From contig JABCZL010000023.1 in the NCBI GenBank assembly GCA_013289685.1, positions 1 to 64,000 on the forward strand: 64,000 bases of DNA, in the 5' to 3' direction. Under the pieces are notes generated by a model. The model saw nothing but the letters and a program-made list of their open reading frames with translations. It searched no databases and was not told the DNA's origin. Numbering within the stretch: the stretch's first letter is position 1; every line of letters starts with the position of its first letter. The position numbers were made by a program, and so were the translations under genes. The stretch is from Acidobacteriota bacterium (GTDB lineage Bacteria > Acidobacteriota > Terriglobia > Terriglobales > Acidobacteriaceae). This document shows positions 42,376-51,763 of the stretch, in pieces.

Positions 42376-43569
42376 ATGGCCTCTTTTGACGATGTAGTCA
42401 TCATTTCCGGTTGCCGCACGGCCGTCGGAAAATTTCAGGGCAGCCTCTCCGATTTCAGTGCTCCACAACTCGGCGCCATCGCTGTGCGCGAGGCCGTCAA
42501 ACGCGCTGGTGTCGAGATTGCGGAGATTGACGAGTGCATCATGGGCAACGTCGTCTCCGCGGGACTCGGCCAGAATCCGGCGCGCCAGGCCACAATCTTC
42601 GGCGGACTCTCTCCTGCGACAGGTGCCATGACAATCAACAAGGTGTGCGGCTCAGGATTGAAATCTGTCGCTCTCGCAGCGCAAGCGATCCAGACCGGAA
42701 ACAGTTCCATCGTCGTCGCCGGCGGCATGGAATCCATGACCAACGCGCCGTATCTTCTGCCGCAAGCGCGCAAGGGCTATCGCCTCGGCAATGCGCAGAT
42801 CGTCGATTCGATGGTGCACGACGGCCTGTGGGATATTTACAACGACTACCACATGGGCATCACCGGCGAGAACGTTGCCGAGAAATATGGCATCACGCGC
42901 GAGGAGCAGGATCAGTTTGCGCTGAACTCGCACCGCAAGGCTTTGTCCGCGATCAAGGAGTGCCGCTTCAAGTCGCAGATCGTTCCCGTCGAGATTCCCG
43001 CGAAGAAGAAAGGCGCGCCACCCATCATTTTCGACAAGGACGAAAGTCCTCGCGAAGACACCACCATCGAAGTGTTGCGCTCCCTGAAGCCCGCTTTCAA
43101 GAAAGACGGCACCGTCACAGCCGGCAACGCGCCCGGCGTGAACGACGGTGCTGCTGCGTTGGTCGTTACCAGTGCGAAGCGCGCGGCGGGACTTGGCGCG
43201 AAGCCTATGGTCCGCATCGTTGCGCAGGCGACCAGTGGCGTCGAACCCAAGTGGGTGATGATGGCTCCGGTCGGCGCTGTCCGCACGATCTGGGAGAAGA
43301 CGGGCTGGAAGAACGAAGACGTCGATCTCTACGAACTCAACGAGGCCTTCTCGGTGCAGGCTCTGGGTGTGATGCGCGAGTTGGGCCTGAATCCCGACAA
43401 GGTCAACGTGAACGGCGGAGCGGTCGCCATCGGGCATCCGATCGGTGCGAGCGGCGCGCGGGTGCTGGTCACGCTTATTTATGAGATGATTCGGCGAGAT
43501 GTGAAGCGGGGGATCGCTGCGCTTTGTTTGGGCGGGGGGAATGCTGTCGCGATGGCAGTCGAGCGCTGA
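42376..43569 (+). CDS. Acetyl-CoA acetyltransferase (thiolase)
   Basis: A 397-residue biosynthetic/degradative thiolase. Active-site Cys91 is in [11 protein letters not shown], the His in [18 protein letters not shown] and the second Cys in [13 protein letters not shown]. Full family length. It condenses two acetyl-CoA or cleaves acetoacetyl-CoA; the direction is not shown. No other fatty-acid-degradation or PHB genes flank it. ATG 42376 has GGGAG upstream. Confidence 0.94.
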   Translation: MASFDDVVIISGCRTAVGKFQGSLSDFSAPQLGAIAVREAVKRAGVEIAEIDECIMGNVVSAGLGQNPARQATIFGGLSPATGAMTINKVCGSGLKSVALAAQAIQTGNSSIVVAGGMESMTNAPYLLPQARKGYRLGNAQIVDSMVHDGLWDIYNDYHMGITGENVAEKYGITREEQDQFALNSHRKALSAIKECRFKSQIVPVEIPAKKKGAPPIIFDKDESPREDTTIEVLRSLKPAFKKDGTVTAGNAPGVNDGAAALVVTSAKRAAGLGAKPMVRIVAQATSGVEPKWVMMAPVGAVRTIWEKTGWKNEDVDLYELNEAFSVQALGVMRELGLNPDKVNVNGGAVAIGHPIGASGARVLVTLIYEMIRRDVKRGIAALCLGGGNAVAMAVER

Positions 43570-43589
43570 TCAAAGTTAGGCGGGAGACA

Positions 43590-43678
43590 CGTGATGTGGA
43601 GACAGCCGACCTTCGCATCCGCTCTGTTGGAAATCCCCACTTCTCGCGCAAAGAACGCGCGAGAAATGGGGCACCCGG
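43590..43678. repeat. Dispersed hairpin repeat, family A copy 2 (extended)
   Basis: CCCCACTTCTCGCG (43635-43648) and CGCGAGAAATGGGG (43658-43671) pair, then CACCCGG. Upstream sequence (ATGTGGAGACAGCCGACCTTCG, 43592-) is shared with the copy at 58030-58116, so this copy is about 90 bases long. Confidence 0.85.
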
Positions 43679-43736
43679 ATTTGTATCGCCTCCGGTGGAC
43701 CAAAGACGCAGACAAATTCCTCAAGTATCCGGCCTA

Positions 43737-45854
43737 CTACCCCACCGCCGACACCGGCAACGTAACCGTGAACACCGCTCCCCCCTCGGGGGAGTTCGCC
43801 GCTTCCACGCTGCCGTTGTGTTCCTTCATCACCGACTTGCAGATGCTCAGGCCTAGCCCTGTGCCGCGCCCCGGCCGTTTCGTGGTGTAGAACGGATCGA
43901 AAATGCTCGCCAGATTTTCCTTTGCGATGCCCGGCCCGTCATCGTGAAAGCTCACCCACACAGAATTGTCGCCTTTGCCCAGCCGAATCCGCAGCGTTCC
44001 CTTATCCCGCACCTCGCGGATTGCCTGCTCGGCGTTCACAATAAGGTTCAGAAACACCTGCATCAACTGGTGGGGGTCGCCCAAAGCATACGGCACTCCG
44101 GGCTCTTTCAGAAAGTCGACCGTTACGTTGTTCTTGCGCAGCGAGTACGCGTGCAGGTTCAGCGTGCGCTCGACCACTTCCACCAGATTGATCCGGCTCT
44201 TGCCCGGAGCGGGTGGACGCGAAAAATACGTCAGGTTCTGTACGATCTCCGCCGCCCTGCGCGCCTGCTGCTGCAGCATTGCCAGCTGCTTGCGCGACGC
44301 TTCGTTGGTCTCGGTATCCTGCAGCAGTTCGCTCACGCCCATGATGGCGGTCAAAGGATTGTTCAATTCGTGGGCGACGCCGCCAATCATGGCGCCCATC
44401 GCCGCCAGGCGCTCGCTCTGCACCACCTGCTGTTCCAGCTTTCGTTCCACCGTAATGTCGCGCACCGAGATAATGACTCCGCTGGTCTTCGCCTCAGCAT
44501 CGACCAGCCGGCTGCCCGCGGCGCGCATCGTCCGCCAACTTCCATCGCGATGTCGTGCCCCGTACTCGGCCGCCGCGAAGAGCTCTTTGCCCGACACAAG
44601 CTCGTTGTACAGCGAAGCCAGTTCCGGCGAATGGTCTTCCAGTTCTGAAATCTTTTTGCCCAGCATTTCTTTCGGCTCGTAGCCCAGCAGATCGCGGGCT
44701 CGCGAACTGACGAACGTATAGCGTTCCTCGAGATCTACCACCAGAATCAAATCCGGGAAGCTCTCCAGCAACCGGGCCCGGAACTCCTCCTGCTGTGCCA
44801 GTTGCTGTTCCATCTTCCGCTTTTCGGTGATGTCCACCAGCGTTCCCTGGTAGCGGATGATGTTCCCCGAGGTGTCCCACACCGCCCGCGAGGAATCCAG
44901 AAAAACCGCGGCCGTTCCATCCTTGCGCCGCAGCTTGATCTCGCGCGTACGCAAGCCTCCGCGGTCGTCGACCGCTCGCCCCAGCACCGGTTGTCCGGGA
45001 TCGATATTCAACGCCGCTGGTTCCGCCGCCAGAAGGTCACGCTTCTCCATGTATCCCAGCATGCTGACCAGGGCCGGATTGGCGTCGAGCAAACGCCCCT
45101 CGGGCGTGCTGAAATACACGCCCTCCTGCAAGGTCTCAAACAATTCGGTGAACCGCAGTTCCTTCTCTCGCTGCTCGGTGACGTCGCGCCCCAGCATGCT
45201 CGCGCCCACCACCTCATCGCCTTTGATGATGCCGTTCAGGGCACATTCAAAATACAGAGGCCTCGAATTGTTCTTGAGCCGGACTCGCACCGTCCCCGCC
45301 CAGCGCTTCCTCTGCAGAAAGTTCCCCAGACCGCGCTCTACATCTTCCTGGGTAGGCTCCTCAAGCAGGTCGTAGATCTTGCGCCCCACTAGTTCGGAGT
45401 AAGGCAGTCCAGTCACCTCGGTGATGCGCTTGTTGACCGTCCGCATGGTGCCGTCGAGCGATACCGCGCACGCGGGATCATCAAAGGAGTCGATCAACTC
45501 CTTGAAGTTGCGTTGCGAGCGCATGATGACCTGGCTGAGCTGATCGAGTTGTTCTTCTGAAGGCGCCGCGCCCACGTGCTCCTGCAGCCCCCGCAGCAGT
45601 CCTTTAAGGTCGCTGACCTCGCGCCGGCGCCCATAGGCGTATACGGCGAACAGGATCGAAAGCGCCAGGATCCCAAAGGGAATGGCGCGAAGTTGAAACG
45701 GGATGTTCTCCAGCCGCTCATACAGCAGCCCGGCCAGCGCCACGGCCAGCAAGACCATGAATCCCAAGAGCCATCGCCATAATTGGGATTCCTCCCGGTC
45801 CAGATTTCCGGGAAGGCGAGGCGGGTTTGAGGCATTTGCGGGGTCCGGGCTCAT
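43737..45854 (-). CDS. Multi-PAS sensor histidine kinase
   Basis: A 705-residue kinase. Two membrane helices (about 26-46 and 54-72) lead directly into the cytosol, so sensing is intracellular. Three PAS domains follow (about 110-225, 230-350, 355-475), including QRNFKELIDSFDDP and PALVSMLGY segments. The dimerisation domain has the acceptor His in GGVAHELNNPLTAIMG; the ATPase domain has NAEQAI, DDGPGI and GTGLGLSICKSV. No response regulator is adjacent, so it is an orphan here. Confidence 0.93.
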   Translation of the reverse strand: MSPDPANASNPPRLPGNLDREESQLWRWLLGFMVLLAVALAGLLYERLENIPFQLRAIPFGILALSILFAVYAYGRRREVSDLKGLLRGLQEHVGAAPSEEQLDQLSQVIMRSQRNFKELIDSFDDPACAVSLDGTMRTVNKRITEVTGLPYSELVGRKIYDLLEEPTQEDVERGLGNFLQRKRWAGTVRVRLKNNSRPLYFECALNGIIKGDEVVGASMLGRDVTEQREKELRFTELFETLQEGVYFSTPEGRLLDANPALVSMLGYMEKRDLLAAEPAALNIDPGQPVLGRAVDDRGGLRTREIKLRRKDGTAAVFLDSSRAVWDTSGNIIRYQGTLVDITEKRKMEQQLAQQEEFRARLLESFPDLILVVDLEERYTFVSSRARDLLGYEPKEMLGKKISELEDHSPELASLYNELVSGKELFAAAEYGARHRDGSWRTMRAAGSRLVDAEAKTSGVIISVRDITVERKLEQQVVQSERLAAMGAMIGGVAHELNNPLTAIMGVSELLQDTETNEASRKQLAMLQQQARRAAEIVQNLTYFSRPPAPGKSRINLVEVVERTLNLHAYSLRKNNVTVDFLKEPGVPYALGDPHQLMQVFLNLIVNAEQAIREVRDKGTLRIRLGKGDNSVWVSFHDDGPGIAKENLASIFDPFYTTKRPGRGTGLGLSICKSVMKEHNGSVEAANSPEGGAVFTVTLPVSAVG

Positions 45855-46078
45855 GAGGAAACGACTGACTTAACTAGAAGTCATCCTAATTCTATACGCT
45901 TTGACGAAACAACCCTGGGTTGGTGACGTTAGTACGTGATAAAAGTCGGATTTTGGGCGGCGCAGCGTTTCTAGCGTTGCGATCGAGCGTTTTCCACAGC
46001 TCATTGGTGACATCCGTCACAGCCAACACTGCCTTCCTATCTCTAAGGTAGGTATCTGGCATATCAGGACTTCGTGTG

Positions 46079-46119
46079 CCCGGGTGCCCCATTTCTCGCG
46101 TTCTTTGCGAGAACTCGGG
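46079..46119. repeat. Dispersed hairpin repeat, family A copy 3
   Basis: CCCGGGTGCCCCATTTCTCGCG... with stem TTCTCGC (46093-46099) and GCGAGAA (46107-46113). The right outer arm is degenerate. It lies 17 bases upstream of the comM-like ATG, inside its leader. Confidence 0.75.
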
Positions 46120-46135
46120 AAGTACCAGTCGACCT

Positions 46136-47689
46136 ATGCTCTACAAGACTCTCAGCGCCGCAGTTTACGGCATCGACGCCAACATTATTCAGGTGGAGGT
46201 TGACTGCTCCGGCATCAAGTGCGATCAGGACCACTTTCATACCGTTGGCCTGCCTGACGCCGCCGTCCGCGAGAGCCGGGACCGGGTCCGCGCCGCGCTC
46301 AAAAACTGCGGCTACGACATCCCTCCCACTCACATCACCATCAACCTGGCTCCGGCCGACATCAAGAAAGAAGGCTCCGGATTCGACCTGCCCATGGCCC
46401 TCGGCATCGTCGGAGCCTACGGCGGGCTCACCAAAAAGGAAATGCCCGATTGCCTGTTTGTAGGAGAGCTCTCGCTCGACGGCGGGGTTCGCGGCGTTCG
46501 TGGCGCGTTGCCAATTGCCATCGAAGCCCGCGGGAAGAAAATTGCCCGCATGGTTGTCCCTGAGGCCAACGCCAAAGAGGCGGCCATGGTCTCCGGTGTT
46601 GACGTCTATCCCGTGCGCTCGCTGCTCGATGTGATTCACTTTGTGAACTCAGGCAACGGGATCGTTCCCATCAAAGCCGACGGCGATTCGCTGCTGCGCG
46701 AATCCCAGCAATTCTTCGTCGATTTCAAGGACGTCCGCGGCCAGCAGACCGCCAAGCGCGCCATCGAAATCGCCTGCGCCGGAGGCCACAACATCCTGAT
46801 GATCGGTCCGCCCGGCTCGGGCAAGACCATGCTCGCCAAGCGCATGCCGACGATCCTGCCACCGTTCACTTTCGAAGAAGCGCTGGAGACCACCAAGATT
46901 CACAGCGTCGCCGGAGTCCTCGACCAAGGCGTCGGCCTGGTCGGCACGCGTCCCTACCGTTCGCCGCATCACACTATCTCCGACGCTGGACTGATCGGCG
47001 GTGGCGCAATTCCACGCCCTGGCGAAGTTTCACTCGCCCACAACGGCTTGCTCTTTCTCGATGAACTCCCCGAGTTCCCGCGCAACGTGCTCGAAGTTCT
47101 TCGTCAGCCACTAGAAGACGGGACGGTGAGCATCGCCCGCGCTTCCATGTCGCTCACTTTCCCGGCGCGCTTCATGCTGGCCGCCGCCATGAACCCGTGC
47201 CCGTGCGGCTTTCACAACGACCGCACCCGCGATTGCCAGTGCACCACGCCAATGATCCAGCGCTACGTGTCAAAGATTTCCGGCCCGCTGATGGATCGCA
47301 TCGATATTCACATCGACGTCCCCGCCGTGAACTACAAAGAAATGCGCTCCACCCACGAACCGGAGAATTCGGCTACGATTCGGGAGCGCGTCATCCGCGC
47401 CCGCCAGAAGCAGCTCGCACGCTTCGCTGCCTCAGTGCTCCGCGAAAAACTTTACTGCAACGCTCAGATGCACTCCCGCCACATCCGGACATTCTGCGAA
47501 CTGTCGGCCGACTGCGAACGCCTGCTCGAACGCGCTATGACCCAGCAGGGACTCAGCGCCCGCGCCCACGATCGCATCCTGAAAGTCGCCCGCACTGTCG
47601 CTGACCTGGAAAATTCCACCAACCTTGAGCCCAAACACATCGCCGAGGCGATTCAGTACCGCAGCTTAGACCGCACGTATTGGGCGTGA
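46136..47689 (+). CDS. comM: YifB/ComM-family Mg-chelatase-like ATPase
   Basis: A 517-residue AAA+ protein from ATG 46136 ([13 protein letters not shown], the family start); the open frame extends 20 codons upstream through a repeat with no homology. Domains: Lon-type fold N-terminus (about 20-170), AAA+ with Walker [14 protein letters not shown] (about 223-235), Walker [11 protein letters not shown], and a C-terminal Mg-chelatase domain. ComM promotes branch migration during transformation. It and the pilT-like gene nearby both fit DNA uptake, but no other competence genes are present. Confidence 0.93.
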   Translation: MLYKTLSAAVYGIDANIIQVEVDCSGIKCDQDHFHTVGLPDAAVRESRDRVRAALKNCGYDIPPTHITINLAPADIKKEGSGFDLPMALGIVGAYGGLTKKEMPDCLFVGELSLDGGVRGVRGALPIAIEARGKKIARMVVPEANAKEAAMVSGVDVYPVRSLLDVIHFVNSGNGIVPIKADGDSLLRESQQFFVDFKDVRGQQTAKRAIEIACAGGHNILMIGPPGSGKTMLAKRMPTILPPFTFEEALETTKIHSVAGVLDQGVGLVGTRPYRSPHHTISDAGLIGGGAIPRPGEVSLAHNGLLFLDELPEFPRNVLEVLRQPLEDGTVSIARASMSLTFPARFMLAAAMNPCPCGFHNDRTRDCQCTTPMIQRYVSKISGPLMDRIDIHIDVPAVNYKEMRSTHEPENSATIRERVIRARQKQLARFAASVLREKLYCNAQMHSRHIRTFCELSADCERLLERAMTQQGLSARAHDRILKVARTVADLENSTNLEPKHIAEAIQYRSLDRTYWA

Positions 47690-47811
47690 GGGAGTTTTCA
47701 AACCCAGGGCGCACAGGGTTGCACCGTCACCCGTGCGCCTCGGCATTAAGCCATCCGTGATTGTAGTTTTTGTTCTTCGGCTGTGGCAGGTTGTTCCAGC
47801 GCGATCAGCTT

Positions 47812-48081
47812 TCATCTCGGCCGCTCGGGATCTGAGTCGCGGTTTTCGTCGGATCTGCCCCAGTTTGGGAAGATTTGTGCAGTGGAATATGTAACGAAGG
47901 CGGGTCGTCGTCGCCGTTTCTCGCGGAGAATGAACATGATGGCAAGCAGAAATCCAGTTAAAGCTCCGAGGCAGGCTTCCGTAATGGAGAGGTTGTTGAA
48001 AGTTCGCAGCCCCTGGCCGGTCAAAAGGAATCCGGCATATGCCATAGTTACCGTCCAGAGAAATAGGCGAACAGCGTACAT
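47812..48081 (-). CDS. Small two-helix membrane protein
   Basis: An 89-residue protein from ATG 48081, with GAGAGG 6 bases upstream; the frame extends 11 codons further without a ribosome-binding site. Hydrophobic segments at about 5-22 and 33-51 (ACLGALTGFLLAIMFIL) are followed by a basic stop-transfer stretch (REKRRRR) and a polar tail. I do not recognise it. It lies between comM and the pilT-like gene, downstream of the latter. Confidence 0.6.
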   Translation of the reverse strand: MYAVRLFLWTVTMAYAGFLLTGQGLRTFNNLSITEACLGALTGFLLAIMFILREKRRRRPAFVTYSTAQIFPNWGRSDENRDSDPERPR

Positions 48082-48187
48082 GGGGCACCTCTCGACCAAT
48101 AAATATTGCCACATTTCGCGGTTGCGGAGTGAGAGTTCTTAAGGTCTATCGAAGGGAAGGCGAACCTGATATCTCGTGTTCCCGCAT

Positions 48188-48229
48188 CCCGGGTGCCCCA
48201 TTTCTCGCGTTCTTTGCGAGAAGTGGGGC
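48188..48229. repeat. Dispersed hairpin repeat, family A copy 4
   Basis: GCCCCATTTCTCGC (48195-48208) and GCGAGAAGTGGGGC (48216-48229) pair with one mismatch, preceded by CCCGGGT. It lies just beyond the pilT-like stop codon. Confidence 0.85.
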
Positions 48230-48251
48230 TTTTGACCTCCCACCTTTTTCG

Positions 48252-49379
48252 TTAGAATCCCTTCGCCTTCAGCATCACATCCAGATCCTCGGGATGGATC
48301 GCCCGGGTCATCGCCTCTTCGCGGATCAGGTCATTCTGAAACACCAACTGCGCCAACGATTCCTCCAGCGTGAACGACCCTTGCTTGCGGGTGATGGTGA
48401 TCTCCTGGTGCAAGTGTTGCAGCGCGTTCTTGCGGATATGCTGCCGCGCCCCGTAGCCGACCATCAGCAGTTCCGCGGCTGGCACGCGCCCGCCATTCCG
48501 CCGCGGGATGAGCGTCTGGGTCAGCATGGCGGCCAGCGCCATTGCCATTTCCGCGCGGACTGAATGTTGCCGCTCCTGCGGAAAAGAGTCCGCAATGCGC
48601 GAGACCGTCGACGCCGCGTCAGTCGTATGCAGAGTGGTGAACACCAGATGCCCGGTCTCGGCGGCCGACAAAGCAATCCGCGCCGTCTCCGGATCGCGCA
48701 TCTCGCCCACCACAATCACATCCGGCGCCTGCCGCAGCGCCGCCCGCAGCGCGGTCGGGAAGTCAGGCGCATCGATGCCGATTTCCACCTGTTCGATCAC
48801 GCTCATATTGTGGCTATGCTCGTATTCGATCGGATCTTCAATGGTCACAATGTGGCGCGCCTCGCGTTGATTGATTTCGTTCACCAGCGCGGCCAGGGTC
48901 GTGGTCTTTCCCGATCCCGTTGCCCCACCGATAATCACCAGCCCGCGCCGCAGCTTCGCCAGACCAGCAATTCCTGCCGGCAGACGAAGTTCGTCGAGCG
49001 TCGATATCCTTGAAGGCAGAGCGCGCACCGTCGCCGCTGCGCGTCCCCGCTCGTGATGCAGATTGATGCGGAACCGCCCGAGCCCCTCGACGCGATAGGA
49101 CGAATCCGCGATGTGGTGGTGCTGATACTGTTCCCGCGCATGCGCTGCCAGCGCAGGCAACACTGCCGCCTCGATTTCATCGCCAGTCAGCGGTTTGTCG
49201 CCAATGGTGACGAGAGCGCCCTCCACGCGCACCGACGCGTACGCGTGCGGAACCAGCAGGAGGTCGCTGCCCTTCCGCGACACCAGTTGCTCCAGCCATG
49301 AATTGAGTTGAGCGGAATCGTGCGGCCGGGTTTCGGGGTGAATCACTTGAACCCGGGCGGGATTGCCTTCGGCAGTCAT
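48252..49379 (-). CDS. PilT-like secretion ATPase
   Basis: A 375-residue AAA-type ATPase. Walker A is GGATGSGKTTT (about 150-160), then the Asp box (ARHIVTIEDPIEYEH) and Walker B (DVIVVGEMRDPETA). The C-terminus has HIRKNALQHLHQEI where PilT usually has AIRNLIREG, so the retraction motif is divergent. It powers pilus retraction or a related system. No other pilus genes are in the window. Confidence 0.88.
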   Translation of the reverse strand: MTAEGNPARVQVIHPETRPHDSAQLNSWLEQLVSRKGSDLLLVPHAYASVRVEGALVTIGDKPLTGDEIEAAVLPALAAHAREQYQHHHIADSSYRVEGLGRFRINLHHERGRAAATVRALPSRISTLDELRLPAGIAGLAKLRRGLVIIGGATGSGKTTTLAALVNEINQREARHIVTIEDPIEYEHSHNMSVIEQVEIGIDAPDFPTALRAALRQAPDVIVVGEMRDPETARIALSAAETGHLVFTTLHTTDAASTVSRIADSFPQERQHSVRAEMAMALAAMLTQTLIPRRNGGRVPAAELLMVGYGARQHIRKNALQHLHQEITITRKQGSFTLEESLAQLVFQNDLIREEAMTRAIHPEDLDVMLKAKGF

Positions 49380-49417
49380 GGTCCTATCTTAGATGCAGCA
49401 ACGCGCGCCCGCATCGC

Positions 49418-49473
49418 GTAGCGCCGCCGTCCCGGCGGCTGTCGCGGGGGCGTCCCGCCCGCGCTGTCGACGT
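49418..49473. repeat. GC-rich palindromic repeat
   Basis: GCCGCCGTCCCGGCGGC followed by GCGGGGGCGTCCCGCCCGC, two adjacent hairpins, lie between the divergent pilT-like gene and membrane-protein gene. Confidence 0.6.
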
Positions 49474-49589
49474 CGGCACGCGCTCGCCAGGATTTAGCCT
49501 CATCAGGATTTACCCTTGACCACCGCCCCCCACAAGAATAGCCTCCCGAAGACGCCCGGCAGTCAACCGTTCCTGCAAGGAGGCTCCGC

Positions 49590-50147
49590 ATGGTTCCGCT
49601 CTCCGCTCTCTGGTTTCCGATCGTGCTCTCGGCGGTCATCGTATTCGTCGCAAGTTCCATCATGCACATGGTGCTGCCTTATCACAAAGGGGATTACCAG
49701 AAAATCCCCGATGAAGACAAAGTCCTCCCCGCTCTGCGCGCCGCCGGCCTGAAGCGCGGACTCTACATCTTCCCCTTCGCCGACCACAACACCATGAAGT
49801 CGCCCGAAGTGATGGAGAAATACAAGCAGGGGCCCGTCGGAATGATGACCATTTTTCCCAGCGGTCCGCCCGTCATGCCAAAATTTCTGGGGTTGTGGTT
49901 GGGATATTGCCTGATCGTCGGCTTCTTCGTCGCCTATCTCGCGGCTCACACGGTCGCGCCGGGAGCATATTATCTTCGCGTCTTTCGCGTCGTCGGCACC
50001 GCCGCATTCCTCGCCTATGGCCTGGGACATATCAGCGACGGCATATGGAAGGGACAGACCTGGAGCTTCGTCATCAAGGAAGTGATCGACGGACTCGTCT
50101 ACGCCCTGCTGACCGGAGGCACGTTCGGCTGGCTCTGGCCACGCTAG
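49590..50147 (+). CDS. Membrane protein of unknown function
   Basis: A 185-residue protein. Hydrophobic segments at about 6-27, 98-119, 129-147 and 158-180 and a central soluble loop (DYQKIPDEDKVLPALRAAGLK, GLYIFPFADHN). The ATG at 49590 is preceded by AGGAGG at 49577-49582. It lacks a signal peptide cleavage site. It is divergent from the pilT-like gene. I do not recognise a named family. Confidence 0.78.
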   Translation: MVPLSALWFPIVLSAVIVFVASSIMHMVLPYHKGDYQKIPDEDKVLPALRAAGLKRGLYIFPFADHNTMKSPEVMEKYKQGPVGMMTIFPSGPPVMPKFLGLWLGYCLIVGFFVAYLAAHTVAPGAYYLRVFRVVGTAAFLAYGLGHISDGIWKGQTWSFVIKEVIDGLVYALLTGGTFGWLWPR

Positions 50148-50253
50148 CGGACAGAGGAGAATTGGACAGATCAGGGCACGGGTTTCGACGAGTGTCGGAG
50201 AGCGACGTTTCAGCGCCGCGTTAAGCGGCGATAGACCTCGGGCTTCAGTGCTA

Positions 50254-51456
50254 TCAGGGGCACAATCTTCCGGTATCGATCCAAGTCATGGTGTGCACGT
50301 ACACGCAGTCGCCCACAATAAGGTTCTTATGTATCGCCGTCGCTCCGACGGGACAATCCGCGGGCTCGAGAGTGTTTGAGCAATTCTTCACGTCCGTTCG
50401 GCTATGGTGACAGGATCCGGTAAGCGTATTGCCGCTGACAATGCAGTATCCATGCCCATGGCCAACTGCACCGGTCCCGCTGAGAGATACAGTTTGCGGG
50501 CTGTCAAGGGCATCGTCAGTCAAGGTGAGTGTACCCGTAAAATTGCCCGTGGTCCCGGGAGTGAAGGTGACATTGAGCATGCAGTTTGCTCCGGGTGCGA
50601 CGGGCGCACCGTTGCAATTGTCGGTCTCGCCAAAGCCCGAGCCCGCTAGAACGATACTCGCGACGTTGAGCGTTGTCGTGCCGTAATTGCTTAGCGTGAT
50701 GGAGTCGGGTCCGCCGGTCGTGCCAACGCCCTGGTTGCCGAAATTCAAGCTGGTCGCCGACAAGGTGGCATTGGCTCCGGAGATCACCCCGGTTCCACTC
50801 AGAGGCAGGTAATGGGGACTGCCGGCCGTGCCGTCGAGGACGGTGATGTAGCTGTTGCCCGGCCCGGGCTGGCTGGGGGTGTAGGTCACGGTGATGCTGC
50901 AGGACGATCCGGCCGCCAGGCTCGAACCACATGTCGTGCTATCGCCGAAATCTCCGCCGGGTTTAACGCTGAAGATCACGACGGATGTACTCCCGCTATT
51001 GCTAAGGGTCGCCGTCTGTGACGCGCTTGGCGTTCCAACCAGCTGCGCAGCGAAAGTCAGGCCTGCAGCCGGCACAAAACTGAGCGTGTCCGGCTCGGGG
51101 ACGATGGAGATGGTGTACGGCTCCGTCGCCGATTGGTTGGCGGAATCCGTGACTTTGATGGAAAATGCAACTCCCTGCGCCACCGCGTCCGGCGTCCCTG
51201 AGATCGTCTCGCCGGTGGGGCTAGAGACCAGTTGAAGCTTGTCCGGTAATGTCCCAGCGCTCAACGCCCACTGATACGGCGCAACACCGCCGCTTGCCTC
51301 GAGTGGCTGGCTGTAGGGCACACCGAACGTACCGTTGGGCAGCGAAGGCGGAGTGATCGTGGGCGGAACTGGCGGCTGCGAGCTCCCGCACCTCGAAAAA
51401 AGGGTAATCGCGAGGATGCACGAACCGAAAATGACCGAACGCACGATCGTCTTCAT
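50254..51456 (-). CDS. Lipoprotein with Ig/ASH-type domains
   Basis: A 400-residue protein. The leader ends ILAITLFSRC with a lipobox-like Cys23. Residues about 34-110 are Ig-like (PPSLPNGTFGVPYSQPLEA). Then come two ASH/HYDIN-like units (LTFAAQLVGTPSASQTATLS; LNFGNQGVGTTGGPDSITLS), each with paired Cys (TTCGSSLAAGSSC; DNCNGAPVAPGANC). The last 65 residues have six further Cys (YCIVSG, SCHHS, KNCS, ADCP, GDC, LCP), perhaps disulfide-bonded. Surface binding or adhesion is likely; function unknown. Confidence 0.85.
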   Translation of the reverse strand: MKTIVRSVIFGSCILAITLFSRCGSSQPPVPPTITPPSLPNGTFGVPYSQPLEASGGVAPYQWALSAGTLPDKLQLVSSPTGETISGTPDAVAQGVAFSIKVTDSANQSATEPYTISIVPEPDTLSFVPAAGLTFAAQLVGTPSASQTATLSNSGSTSVVIFSVKPGGDFGDSTTCGSSLAAGSSCSITVTYTPSQPGPGNSYITVLDGTAGSPHYLPLSGTGVISGANATLSATSLNFGNQGVGTTGGPDSITLSNYGTTTLNVASIVLAGSGFGETDNCNGAPVAPGANCMLNVTFTPGTTGNFTGTLTLTDDALDSPQTVSLSGTGAVGHGHGYCIVSGNTLTGSCHHSRTDVKNCSNTLEPADCPVGATAIHKNLIVGDCVYVHTMTWIDTGRLCP

Positions 51457-51728
51457 AGGTTCTCCAGGTGGATCGAGCCCTGTCCTGCTAGTGTAGATAA
51501 CCTCGCAATTACCTCACGTTGGGTGGCCGTATTGCGCTATCAGGTTGATCGAACGGGCGGCGGCCGGAGATTCGGGGTCCCGGCGTCGACGCACCAAATG
51601 CCGCAACTTTGCCTGATGCCATACAGCGGGATCAACCGAACTCTTGCCGAATTTCAGCTGAACTCAAAACCCCTGTTCCTTCATGCAGTCGCAGGCTCAC
51701 CTGAACTCTCCAAAGTGAAAAACAGTGA

Positions 51729-51734
51729 TACAAT
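51729..51734 (+). promoter_or_regulatory. Extended -10 candidate
   Basis: TGATACAAT gives a TGn extended -10 with TACAAT at 51729-51734, 30 bases before the GTG start of the CadC-like gene. No clear -35. The rest of 51457-51763 shows no gene. Confidence 0.45.
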
Positions 51735-51763
51735 CTTGGCCAATTCTTGGGGAAGAGGTAACT

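Noticed and set aside
48188..48229. Family A hairpin as a rho-independent terminator of the pilT-like gene
   Set aside because: On the transcribed strand the stem is followed by CACCCGGG, not T residues, so it is called a repeat instead.
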